From Formicarius rufipectus (taxonomy: Eukaryota; Chordata; Aves; Passeriformes; Formicariidae), in NCBI GenBank assembly GCA_013399695.1, contig VXAU01002068.1, positions 230,686-294,685 of the forward strand: 64,000 nt of DNA. The letters run 5' to 3'. This document shows, in pieces, positions 45,611-56,819 of the stretch. The notes below the pieces were generated by a model. It saw nothing but the letters and a program-made list of their open reading frames with translations. It made no database searches and had not been told where the DNA came from. The position numbers and the translations under genes were made by a program. Positions within the stretch are counted from its first letter, which is position 1, and each line of letters starts with the position of its first letter.

Positions 45611-47526
45611 CATGGCAATCTGCGTAAGCAAAACTCCCCAACAAAACATATTGCACCACTGGAGGAGTAAGGAACTGTCCTCTTCTCCATCCTCTGTCCT
45701 CCAGACACTTCTGCATCACCCACACTGCCGAGGAAGACACTTCTCCCGGGAGGCTCCAAGTTCATCCAGCTTTGGCCAAAACTGCCAGATAATGAGAGGT
45801 TCTGGTCTGTCTTGGCAAGACCGGGCTTTCAGCGGTGACCTCCAATAATGGAGACCACATGGTCCATCTCCGGGTCCAAACCACCAGCCTTTGGAGCGTC
45901 GTGGTTGACCTGAGGGAGAACCCAGCAAAATAAATAGTGCTGGAATGCTGCGCCCTGGGAATGCTCCGGAGCACGTAGCCTTGCTGGAACGAGGGACCCA
46001 CCATGCAGGAGGACCTGGCAGGGCCCTGGAGCTCAAAGGAGAACTTGGCTGCTCTCCCTTCCTCTGCCAGTGTGGAGCAAAGAGGGGAGGGAGGGGAGGA
46101 GGTGCTTTCCCCCACCATGTGGTATCAATAGGTTGGTGGGGAGAAGCCTCTCCTTGCCAAGGAACATCAGGAACGAGTGTCCACCGTGTCTTTGGGAGCA
46201 ATTACAGTCAATACAAACACACCCTCAGGAGAGATGAGAAGCATTAATGGACAGAGATGGATGCACAGGCCCCCTGCTCCTCATCCCTTCCTCCCTGGGC
46301 TGGGATTAGAAACACATGGAAGCAGCCTGAGGAAGAGCCCTCGTGTGTCCTAATTCTCCTGTTGCACAGGAGGGGCCTGGTCTCACCCTGTGGGTGTTAT
46401 CACCCACCCATCCCAAGAGAATTTCCCAGAGAATTCCGTGCCCACACAGGGCTTCCCCCTTCCCTGCCCGCCCCGGTTGAGCCTTGCTGGCGGAGCACAG
46501 GGCTAAGGTGGGCACACAAAAGGGTGGGCAAGGACCTGTGGCAGGTCCTGCTCCTGAACTGTGTCAGGCTGTGGGGACACTCAGGCAAAGGAAGGTGGGG
46601 CAGCTCCAGCTGAAAAGGCAGGGAAAGCCACCTTGCACAAGGAGGTGTGGGAACCAATAACCACTGTGTGTGTCACCACGAGGCAACAGCAGAATTTCTT
46701 CAGGATAGCTTGGAATTAGGGGTCATTTTTAGCAGAGGAAGGAGTTGAAAATCCTGCCTTTCTCCGAGAATTCCTCAAAGGAATATTTCTGCCCTCACTT
46801 TGTCACCAAGATGCGAAGAAACCTCCCATGTGCCAAAGGAGAATGAACACAACGAGCCCAAGTTGAACAATGCCAAGGCATGTGAGAGTTCACAGCCCTG
46901 GGAGCTGGAAATGGATCCTCCTTGAGGTCCCTTCCAGCCCCAACCAGCCAGTGAGTCAATGATGACAGAACAGAAACCACCGGGCCGTCCATGGGAACAA
47001 TGTTCCTGCACTGCTCTGCCAAAGTTTCCAACAAAGCCAAACAAGAGGGTTCCTTCTGGTGCTCAGAAGGAATGTGCCCTTTCCAAGCCCTGCCCACCCT
47101 TGTCCTTCCGACCAGCACGACCACAGTGTTTTACATCACCCGCCGAGTGGCCTCTGCCAACCCCACCCATCCCATGGCACGTGGGCACCACTGTGAGGGG
47201 AACCAGCCCGTTCCACGTGCCCAGTGCTGCTCTTCCCTCTCTGGAGGGCAGGAGGGGCTGGAACCAGAGCTCCCAGCAAAGCTCTGGCTGAACCAGCACA
47301 GCAGGAGAGTCACACACACTGAGGAACTGACCTGGAGGTGACCTGAGACAGACCCAGACCAAGGTTGGGTTTGGGGCCATGGACAGGGGTCTGCTTTGCT
47401 CCCTGCCATGTCCAAGCTGCCTGGGACTGACACCAACCTTCTCACCCACGTCGGATCTCACACTTGTGACCCCTGTGAGGCTTGTCCAGAACATCTCCAA
47501 ACAGGGCAGGCTGTGCACCCTCCAGC
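45611..47526. other. Unique DNA
   Basis: A possible short plus-strand CR1 tail is at 46905-46962 ('ttgaggtcccttccagcccc', ending AGTCAATGATG). No gene was recognised elsewhere. Confidence 0.45.
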
Positions 47527-47885
47527 TCCTCCAGGAATTCCAAAAGCCAGCCTTCTAAAACTCCAGGAATTCCAAAAGCCAACCTTTTAAAACTCCAAGA
47601 ATTCCATAAGCCATCCTCCCAAACCTGCAGGAATTCCAAAACGAGTCATCCCAAACCTCCAAGAATTCCAAAAATCATTCCTTTCAAACCTCCAGGAATT
47701 CCAAGAGTCATTCCTTTCAAACCTCCAAGAATTCCTTAAGCCATTGTCCCAAACCTCCAGGAATTCCAAAACGAGTCATTCCAAACTTCCAAGAATTCCA
47801 AAAATCATTCCTTTCAAACCTCCAAGAATTCCTTAAGCCATCCTCCCAAACCTCCCAAACCTCCAGGAACTCCCAAAGTCATGCC
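47527..47885 (+). repeat. 32/33-bp minisatellite with periodic GAATTC, about 11 units
   Basis: GAATTC occurs at 47535, 47567, 47599, 47631, 47663, 47696, 47729, 47761, 47793 and 47826, spaced 32 or 33 bp. Unit types recur in order, with the 'aaaacgagtcat' unit at 47631 and again 130 bp later at 47761, so there is a higher-order period. Mixed 32 and 33 bp spacing breaks any constant reading frame. Confidence 0.93.
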
Positions 47886-48702
47886 AGCCCCTCCAAAAAG
47901 CATCTTTCAAGCCCCAGCAGGTATTTAGAGGAAAAGATTTGGCCTCACCTCCTGCTATGAACCCCTCCTGGGCACTAAGTGGGACACTTGGGAAGAGTGG
48001 GGTTTTTCCAGAGGGTGGTTATCCCACATGAGGCCTCATCCCATCCATCCCTGGTCCCAGTCCCCTGTGCTGAGAACATCACCCAGCCCTGCACGCTCTG
48101 CACTTCCAACCTGGCACGTGGAGGGAAGCAGAATCCCCACAGGCCTCCTCCAGACCATCCCTTGTGATGCCATCTGGGAACTGTTGAATGAAAAGGCTCC
48201 TCTTCCCGTGCTGGCCAAGCCTGTGGTTTTCCATTGAGCAGGGAGGAGGAGACACATACCTTCGGAATTGTCTCTGTGGATGGGAATTCATCCTGCTTTA
48301 TTTTCTCAAGGCTCGTGGCTTGTCCCAGATCCTTTTAAAGTCATGAGGCCTGGGAGGGGTGGGGAGGAAAGGGAATGTTTGGGGTTATTTTTGTTCAGAT
48401 AGGAAGGGTTAGGAAGTCATTCCGATCCCGTGAAGTGAGCGCTTCCAAAGCCACGACCCCGTGCACTTCTTCACTTGGGGACACTTGGAAGAAGTGCAGG
48501 GAACTAAAAGGGTGTCCCCCTGCCCCAGATATCTCCCAGATCCCACCACTCCCATCCCTGCCCGGGTTTCCTCAGACAGCTGCAGCGTTGTGGAAAATCT
48601 GAGCCAATCTGCTCCTTCTTGGAGTCTGAGACAATGAACCATGAGAAGTGTCCCCTGAGCTGGGCATCCTTCTGCTCCCTCCAACCACCCCAGCTCCCCC
48701 CC
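47886..48702. other. Unique DNA
   Basis: Left flank of the inverted copy. No gene or known repeat was recognised. Confidence 0.5.
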
Positions 48703-49134
48703 TGAACCAAAGAAATGCCTACAAAGGCCTTCCAAAGTTTGTCTTTGCTTTTGTTGTCCCAACAGATCCTCATTTTCACGTCCTTCTCCACACAGACGGC
48801 ACTGAGTGGTGTTTTGCTCTGCCTGGGGTGGGAAAAGTCCCCCTGAGATAATCAGGCTTGGCCCGAAATTCCTGGCCATGGCAATCCCTCCTGGAATAAA
48901 GGGCAGCTTGCAGAGCCACCCCGTGTTTGCTGGAGAGCCTGGAAGGGGCAGGCGTTGGAAGGAGGTTGTGATGTGCAGAGCAGCCCCTCAGCCACAGCCG
49001 CCTTCTGTCTGCAGCCTGGAAGGGGAAGCCAAGCTGGCACTTGGCCTGCTCATTAAAGTCATTGCTAATCAGGATTCATGGACTCCTACAACTGCTGGGC
49101 TTGGAGAGCACATCTGGAGGTCCTCAAGCCCAAA
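48703..49134 (-). repeat. Inverted duplication, copy 2 (432 bp)
   Basis: Reverse complement of 7350-7781. I see two differences: CTCGAGG against CTTGAGG near one edge, and GGTGCCT against GGTGGCT in the middle. The CR1 tail is cut off within the CR1 at 49134, unlike copy 1, where CR1 continues. No target-site duplication is visible at the edges. Confidence 0.95.
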
Positions 49135-49852
49135 TCAGCCAGGACTGGCAGGCAGTGCAGGGGAAGCATCACCTGCCCAGGTGAGACATCTCAGGGGGTG
49201 CAAAGCAGGCAAGGAGGGAGGGGCTGGGCTGGGTTAAACATCCACCTTGCAGACCCCACAAATCCCCCTCCCCATCACAAGCCTGGGGGTATTTTCCCTC
49301 AGGAAGAGTCTCCTTGGAGGAGGACGACACCAGTTTTAACACACTGACCCAAACTCTGGTGGCCCCATCAGGTCCCAGCACGTACAATAAACCACCACCC
49401 CTCCCCGTGCTGCTCCTCTGGGTCCTGGGACAACAGGTTTCCATGACCACACCAATAAATCCTGACCCAGCTGGGGACCATCTCCCCACAGGAGTGTCTT
49501 GGGTCTCATTGATCTCAGAAGAGCAACATCCAGTGACCTTGGGGACCCTGAAAGAGCTTGAGAAAGACCTCCTTTGATATCACACAGGGGCTGGGACATC
49601 TTTCTTCTGATCCACAGCAGCATCTGTCTGCTGGTGAGTGCTCAGTGGCTGGAGCTGCTGGTTCTCCAAATATTCACAGGCAAAAATTCTTTTCCACGGG
49701 GTGAGTTTGTAGCTCAACATTCCTCCTCCTTCAGTAGGTCGAGAGGATGCAAATCTCAGGTTGTATCAGAGAGCTGCAGTGTTAAACAGCTGGAAAGGGA
49801 GACAAAGATTGGATCCTTTTGAGCTTTCAAAGCTGATCTGGTGTGAGATCAG
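49135..49852. other. Unique DNA
   Basis: Right flank of the inverted copy. No gene was recognised. Confidence 0.5.
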
Positions 49853-49971
49853 GGAATCATGGACTGGTTTGGGCTGGAAGGGACTTTGAAGGTCATCAAG
49901 GACACTTTCCACTTGACTATCTTGCTCCAAGCCCCATCCAGCCTGGCCTTGAACACTTCCAAGAAGGTGAT
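49853..49971 (-). mobile_element. CR1 LINE 3'-end fragment
   Basis: 'gaatcatggactggtttggg', 'ctggaagggactttgaaggt' and 'gccttgaacacttccaag' are a reverse-strand CR1 tail. Confidence 0.92.
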
Positions 49972-52634
49972 TGCTGAGATTTTGAGGGGCTTTATATAGA
50001 ACAGAAAGAGTGGAGAAGAAAGGAAAACTGAAAATCAAATAAGAACTAAAAAGCATAAGCCATCATTTCCAGCCTCACAACTGCTTTTCCCCATCTTTCC
50101 TGAGGGTTAAGGCATGAAAATAAACAGGAGAGTCTTTCCCTCAAACATCTCCTGGGGTTTCTGGGCCATGATGTAAACTGGAGGAACGTGTGGCTGCAAA
50201 GTCAGCGTGGATGACCATGACTGTGGGAGCACGAAGGTCCACGGACCACACACTACAAGGCCAGGCAAGGAGTTCACCCCAGGTATTCCTGTTTCAACCA
50301 CAGCTTTCAGGAGCTCTGCTTCATAGAGTCCTGGGGCACCCACGGCCCCACCACAACCCCATTGCCCCGATGATTCAACAGGCAACACTCCCAAGAGGAA
50401 ACATGGGCAGCACAACTCACAGAAGCTCTAAAGGATGTCCCAGCACGAAGCAGAGGGAGAGGGAGGAGTCCTGGCCCCTCTTTTCCCTTAGTTTTTCCTT
50501 TTTCCCCAAAGCTGTGGCTCTCAGCCTGAGGCAAAGCCCTCTGAACTCAACAGGAGTGTTCCCACCGTTGTGCCACCTCCTCCCCACAGCTGCCCCCATG
50601 CCAACCCCTCCCAGGGGGCTGCTCCCAGCCCGGGGGGCTCCCAGAGGCCCATGCCACGTTTCAGGGGTCGACACTGTTCAGGGAATGCCCCCATTGTTGG
50701 GGGTCCCCCACCAGGGCCCTTGGGCACCTTCCCAATCTGGTTCCAATCGTTGCTCCCTTCAGAGCCTCTTACCTGGGCTGAGGCTCCCAAAGAGGATTCA
50801 GGCAGGATCTTCTCCCTCCTCTGCCCCTCCTGCAAGCCCATCCTTCAACCCAGACCCCGAATTTCGGCCGTGGTGAAACCCTTTTGCTGTCCCTCCTTTC
50901 CTCAGCCTTTGTCCTCACGGAGAGGTGGATGTTTTAGGAGGTTTTGGGTGCTTCTCTGCTTCCCCATCTCCCTCAGCCTCACAGGACCTCCATGAGTTGG
51001 AGCAGGGCTCTAATACCCCTCGTGCAGGGACACCAGCCTGGACATCACAAGCCCTAGAACAAGACAAATTAGGGAGTGGGTGACTGGAAACAAATCCATG
51101 AGCTGAACACAGGCACATGCAGAGCAGAGCAGGTTGGGGGTGCAGGTTTGCTGGACCACCAGCTTGGAGGATCATACAAACCACAGCCATCCCAGGAGGT
51201 ATTCCAACCTTTTCCTGAACCAAGAGCAGCATACCCAGGAACACAAGGCAGGGAACCAAACCCCATCCCAGAGACTTTTCCACAGAGATGTCCTTTCTCC
51301 TGGATTTTGCCCCCTTGACCCAATATACAGAGTCCAGCTGTTTCCCTCATCCCTTGACCTCCCTTTTTTTAAGCCATGGTCTAAAATCCATCCATTCCTT
51401 GCTGTTTGGTCTGTGAATGAACAGCCAAGCAGTTCACCATCCTGCTTCTCCTCCTGCTGCCCCCTCTGCTCCCCCGTGAAGCTGAGACAGGCTGCAGCCC
51501 CAGCACCTCCCACATTCCCAGTGCAAACCCCGCCAGAGCAAACCCACATCCCTCTGAGCTGAGCTCTGATGCTCCCCCACAACAAAACCACCCCCCTGAT
51601 GGAAACTCGGTGCATCCAACCCCACTCGGATGTAACCAAAAGCAGTAACCAAAGCAGAACTCCAGCTCCTGGAAGGTGGAGCTCCCCAAGCCTAAAAGGT
51701 GGATCTTCTCATTCTGCTGGAGCCCAGAACAACTCCCAGCTCCCAGATACCGGGGAAGATCGTGTTCTCCCCACCCCGGGCTGTGCGATCTGGTGGGCAC
51801 AGTCCCGAGCAACACTTGCAACCACAGATGAAGCCACGGTGGTGTCACTGAGCTTGGGCAGTTCTGGAACGCTGATGGAGTGTCAGGCTCGGCACCGGAG
51901 CTCCGGGACGCGGGGCTGGAGCCGGGATTGCTCCTGGAAAACTCGGCTGTGATCCCGTCCTGCACTTTTCCTTTAACTGGGATTTGCTGTGAAGTGCCTT
52001 TCCCACCTCATTCGCACCTTTGCCACTGACTGGCGGGATAACTTGGCAAAGGCTCCGAGCCTCGCTCACTTTTTCCATCTGGACACTCGGGGTAATTGCA
52101 AAGCCCCTTTCCCTAACAAGGTGTTTCCAAATTCCCAGGTAAAAGGCACTCTGGAATTGCAAAACTGCATGAGTTTTGTGTGTTTGGAGATTAATTAGAT
52201 GCCAAATATAAACTCTGCCCAGAAACTGAAAAATGAAGTGCTGTAGGACCGGGATGGTTTCAAGTTCTTCCTCCTTTTTTATGTTCTGATTTCCTCAGCA
52301 CACGCAGAACCCGAACTGCCCGTGGAATTTTGTTTGGGCTCCTCTGGATCCCATCAGGTCACAGCTTCTGGAACTGCTGCTAATAAATATCCTGGGGCTG
52401 CAGGTCCGGGTTGCTGCGGCACTGCTGCTCCAGGGCAGAGCCAGGCTTCCCCCATCCTCATCCCAGCCTGGCTTGGGGTCGGATTGAAGGGTCGGAATTC
52501 GGGATCAGCCCAATTTCCAGGTCTGGCTCCTGAAGGGAACCCGAGGGTGACGTGAGAGCAGGAGGCAGCTCCTGCAAACCAGGCTGCGACCTTGATCTGC
52601 CCAGCAGAGAGAGGGGGAAGAAAAGAGGAAAGAG
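49972..52634. other. Unique DNA, including a candidate regulatory block (51955-52330)
   Basis: 51955-52330 holds GGGGTAATTGCAAAG, GATTAATTAGATG and CAAATATAAAC words and few open frames. The remainder shows no recognised gene or repeat. Confidence 0.4.
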
Positions 52635-53110
52635 AACGCTCCGGGTCCAGCTCGCGCATGGAAAAGCTTCCCAAAGCAGCCCTTGGAATTGCCTGCAGGG
52701 ATCATTACAGCGACAACCAGGAGCCCTCCCCCTTGGAAGGCACCTCTGCGGCTGGGGGAGCGCCCGCATCCCCCGACTCGGCTCGAATCCACCTCCGGGA
52801 GCCCCCGCCGAGCACCGGGCGAGGCTCCGGGGCTGAGCCGCATCCCCGCATCCCCCACCCTGCTCGGGAGGGAGCAGTGCCCGGCAGGGCTGGGGGGTAC
52901 CCCTGGCACAGCGGGCTCCAGAGGCTGCCCCCGTGCCCCCCTGCCCCGGCGCAAGGGCTGAAGGGAGCGTGGCTGTTTTGGGGTGCTGGGAGGGTACTGG
53001 GGGATGTTCCCCGGGGGGTGTGGGGTGGGCTGAGCCCGGAGTGGGGCAGTGCCTGCAGAGGGCAGCGAGGGAGCACAGCCAGGGGCTGTCCGGTCACTGC
53101 CCGATGTGCA
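52635..53110. promoter_or_regulatory. CpG-island-like block
   Basis: GC content is high. In 52640-52860 I count about twenty CpG, near 0.7-0.8 of expectation for that composition, which is unusual for this window. This may mark a promoter or regulatory island. The long plus-strand frame across it runs on into CR1 and an N and is not taken as a gene. Confidence 0.4.
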
Positions 53111-53137
53111 GGGGCAGCGTCCGGCCCCCAAAACAGT

Positions 53138-53690
53138 CATGGAATAGCCCGGGCTGGAAGGGACCCACAGGGATCATCCATCCAACCCTCAGCCCTGCAC
53201 AGACACCCCAACAACCCCACCCTGTGCCCCAGAGCATCATCCCAACCCACCTGCAGCTCTGGCAGCCTCGGGGCCGTGCCCACTGCCCTGGGGAGCCTGG
53301 GCAGNAAGTGCCCTCAGTGTCCTCACACCTTCCCCTCCAGGTCCTTCCCCATCCCCATGTCCCTCCTTTGGACACTCTCCAGTGGTTCAGTATCTTTTGA
53401 ATGTTGTGATGCCCAAAACTGCCCCAACGTTGCAGGTGAGGCTGCCCCAGTCAACAGCTCCTCTGAGTTTTGTGTCACCTGCAAACTTGCTCAGCATCAG
53501 CACAAAACTCCCACAACAAACCCCCCACCCCATCCCAAAACACTCCCCCCAAGCTGGGACGTGGCCAAAGGGCTGCTCAGTGTCCCCCTCCAGTCCTGCA
53601 TCCAACTCATCTACGAAGATGTTGGAGATGGAGCCCTGTGGAACCCCACTGGTGCCAGCAATGGGGGCACAGCCGAGGGCACCAGAGTCC
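53138..53690 (-). mobile_element. CR1 LINE fragment, interrupted by a single N
   Basis: The 3' end is at 53138 ('catggaatagcccgggctgg'). It continues through 'gcacagacaccccaacaacc' to the N at 53305, then with upstream CR1 wording ('ttttgtgtcacctgcaaact', 'ctacgaagatgttggagatg'). The upstream limit is uncertain and could reach about 53900. Confidence 0.85.
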
Positions 53691-54195
53691 AGTGCCCTGT
53701 GAGAGAGTCCTGCCCTGCTCCCGGAGCTCTGGGATGGGTCCAGCCAGGATTGGGATGCACAAACCCTCCAGAAGAGCCATGACTGCCCTCCAGACCCACC
53801 CAGACGTGTTCAGTGTCACGTGTGCCTTGCCCACACCAGCAGAGGCACACGTGTGTTCTCTCCAGCACCCTCAGCTCCTTCCACTCACCCTCAGCCCCAG
53901 GTGAGACAGTGCTGGGCAGCCCCTGGTCCCCAATCCTGCACTTGGATTTGCACCAGCAACCACAAGTGTCACACAGAGAAGCACCACTGGAGCACAAACA
54001 CCCGCCCAGACTCAGGTCAGTGCCTTGGGAAAGGCTCTCCCCAAAACACCAAGCCTGGCATGGGGGTCCAGGGTCCAGGTCCTGCTCTCCCTGCAAACCC
54101 CACCTGCCCATCACCCATCCCAGTCCTGACACACACACTCCCAAAGCAGACACTCAACAGAAGAAAATGTCCTTTAAAGGGTGACCTTCCCCTGT
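53691..54195. other. Unique or decayed CR1 DNA
   Basis: This lies between two minus-strand CR1 fragments. Some wording may be older CR1. No gene was recognised. Confidence 0.35.
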
Positions 54196-54510
54196 CCCAG
54201 GTTGTTCCAAGCCCCGTCCAACCTGCCCTCGGACACTTCCAGGGATCCAGGGGCAGCCACAGCTTCTCTGCCCACCCTGTGCCAGGGCTGCCCACCCTCC
54301 CAGACACCAATTCCTTCCCAATATCCCATCTGAATCTACTGTCAATTCAGTTTAAGTCCACTCTCCTTTGTCCTGTCACTCCATCACTTGTCCAAAGTCC
54401 CTCCTCAGCTCTCCTGGAGCCCCTTCAAATACTGAAAGGCTGCAACAAGTTCTCCCCAGAGCCTTCTCTTCTCCAGGCTGGACGTGCCCAGCTGTCCCAG
54501 CCCTCTGACC
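54196..54510 (-). mobile_element. CR1 LINE fragment lacking its 3' tail
   Basis: 'gcagccacagcttctctgcc', 'ttccttcccaatatcccatc' and 'gagccttctcttctccaggc' are reverse-strand CR1. The last 80 or so bases of the 3' end are missing. Confidence 0.92.
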
Positions 54511-56598
54511 AGTTCCAACCACCTGCATTTCCCCTCTGCAAAACGCTGCTGGCTCCCCGTGCTGAGCCGTTTGTCCATGTTTGCACAGCCTCTATGGTCA
54601 GGGTCACTTGTGGAACCTCAGGTGGACAAAGCTGGGACCAACCAGTGACCTAAAACGTGTGACCTGCAGCTGCTCTTGGTCAACAGGCAGAAAACGGGTT
54701 ATTAAAGAGCTGCCGAGGGAGGGAACAGCGGCCCTTTGATGGCTCCTGCCGCACCCGGGACCGTGTCATTCCAAACAGGAACACCATTTCCACACCAAAG
54801 GGAGTCAGATGGAAGCCACACGACCACAGCCGAGCTGGGCTTCCCCAGCCTTTGCAGCAGGGACTTTGTGGCCACGCTGAGACCTTATTTTAACCCGCCT
54901 TGGAGAGGTTGGTTTCCCTTCAAACTCAAACCAGCAGCTCGGGGGATGTTGGGGCACCGAGAGGTTCTCCAGGGTTGTGGCAGGACTGGGGACCGTGGCC
55001 TGGCTCAGGGACTGTGCTGAGCTGTGACAGCAAGGGGACAGTGAGGACACCCCCCCTAAGGGTGCCACGTGGGTTCATGACCATGGGATGCTCTACCAGC
55101 TGCAAGGGATGGCAAAGCAGAGGATTTTGGAGGCCTGAAATCTCCTGGGGCACCAGTGAGAGGGGCCAGAGATACTTGGGAAAAGTAATAGGAGCAGGGA
55201 AAACTCTGCTGGAAAGAGGGAACTGAGACTTTTGTGCTCTTTTGTTCCACAAGTTGTGCCATCTTTGCATCTTCACACTTAAAATTAGCCTTAGATATTT
55301 CAACCCAGCCCTCTAAGACCATGGAGCCCACCCTTCCCCCAGCACTGCCAAGGCCACCACTACTCCATGTCCCCAGATTCCACATCCACATGGTTTTGGA
55401 ACACTTCCAGGGATGGTGATGGGACTGCTGTATCCCCTCCCTTCATCAGTGCAGGGATTTATCCCACCTCCACCACTTAAACTCCTCTCCCAGAGCTGGA
55501 GATCCATGAACATGCAGCCAGAGCTGGTGTGACCCTCTCTTTCCAAGCACAACCAGCAGCATTCCAGGGCTCAGCCAAGCCTGGAACATAAATAAAATAT
55601 ATAAAATAAAAATAAACCACAAAAGCAAAGTGAGGGCATTCCTTGAGGTCACTGTGGAGGGACAACCGGCACTTCTGAACTCAGCAGGAATTCCGGGCTC
55701 ATGGAAACACATTCCCTGTGTTTAGGTGTCCTCCCCACAGGGCTGACCGAGCCTAATTCCTGGGTTTCCCTCTCTTCTAATGCACAGAGAAACCACCTCG
55801 CTGTGTGGACCTGCCTGAGGTTCTCAGCCCCACTGCAGAGCTTCCCCATGTCCTGCTGCCTGCTCCTTTCCCCTCTTGGAGCTGGGTGAGAGAACATAGT
55901 CCCAATGACTGGGACCTTCCCTGAACACACCCCGCGCTCCCATGAAACCCAGACCACGGTGCTCATGTTCCATCCACCCTGAGGCACAAGCACAACAAAG
56001 ATTTCTCCATTAAACTGCTGTTTTCCTGAACAGAATCGTGAATTTAATCCATCCTGCTGTAACCCTTCCCAGCGCAGCAGCAGGTCCTCAGTGTGGATGA
56101 ACCTGCAGAGCGTTCCTGAGGGGAAAAGAGGAATTCACAGCCTGCTGGAAAGACATTTCTCCTGGGTTGGTGCAAGTTGTGGCGACCAAACTTAGAGACC
56201 AGTTGACCATAAAGCCAGAGAACATCTGGGAGCTCAGCACGTCCCTTCCTGCTGGGGGTTTGCCTCGGCCAGGGGAGAACTTCTGGAGAAGCTCCTGGGT
56301 CCAGGTGTTTCAAGGGACATCTCCCATGTCATCAAGCACAATTTTCTATCTCAATGGCACCACCTTCTCGCCCACCCTCCCCTGGATTTCCATCAATCCC
56401 AGTCTGTCTCCACCTCTCCACTCTTGCAATAACTCACAGATACATAAACCAGGTTTGGCAAATCCCCCTTGTCCCACAGTGTTCAAAAGCCTGGAAGGAG
56501 GAGGCCTTGCAACAAGAACAAGGCAGCACAAGGAGCTGCAAGTCTGGGCAGTGTGAGATCCCACACCTCTCCCCACAGAGCAGAGGTCTTGGGGACAC
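54511..56598. other. Unique DNA
   Basis: An AT-rich patch lies at 55585-55630 (AAATAAAATATATAAAATAA). No gene or known repeat was recognised. Confidence 0.5.
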
Positions 56599-56768
56599 GG
56601 AATCATGGAATGGTTTGGATAGGAAGGGACCTCAAAGACCACCTAATCCCCCCCCCTGCCATGGGCAGGGACACCTTCCACCAGCCCAGGTGGCTCCAGC
56701 CCCATCCAACCTGGCCTGGGACACTTCCAGGGATCCAGGGGCAGCCACAACATCTCCCTATGGCAGGG
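56599..56768 (-). mobile_element. CR1 LINE 3'-end fragment
   Basis: 'ggaatcatggaatggtttgg' through 'tgccatgggcagggacacct' to 'gcagccacaacatctcccta'. It joins directly to a plus-strand CR1 tail. Confidence 0.92.
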
Positions 56769-56772
56769 CCTG

Positions 56773-56819
56773 ACTTGGTCTTAAGGGTCTTTACCAACCT
56801 AAATGATTCCATGATTCCC
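56773..56819 (+). mobile_element. CR1 terminal fragment
   Basis: 'ttaagggtctttaccaacct' then AAATGATTCCATGATTCCC. Only the last 47 bp or so are present. Together with the preceding fragment the composite has inverted CR1 tails at both ends. Confidence 0.8.

Noticed and set aside
47527..47885. CRISPR-like regular spacing
   Set aside because: Units are contiguous tandem repeats without unique spacers, in a vertebrate genome.
52592..53782. 396-codon plus-strand open frame, the longest in the window
   Set aside because: It crosses the CpG-rich block, then a minus-strand CR1 and an N at 53305. No domain is recognisable. Its length is explained by GC content.
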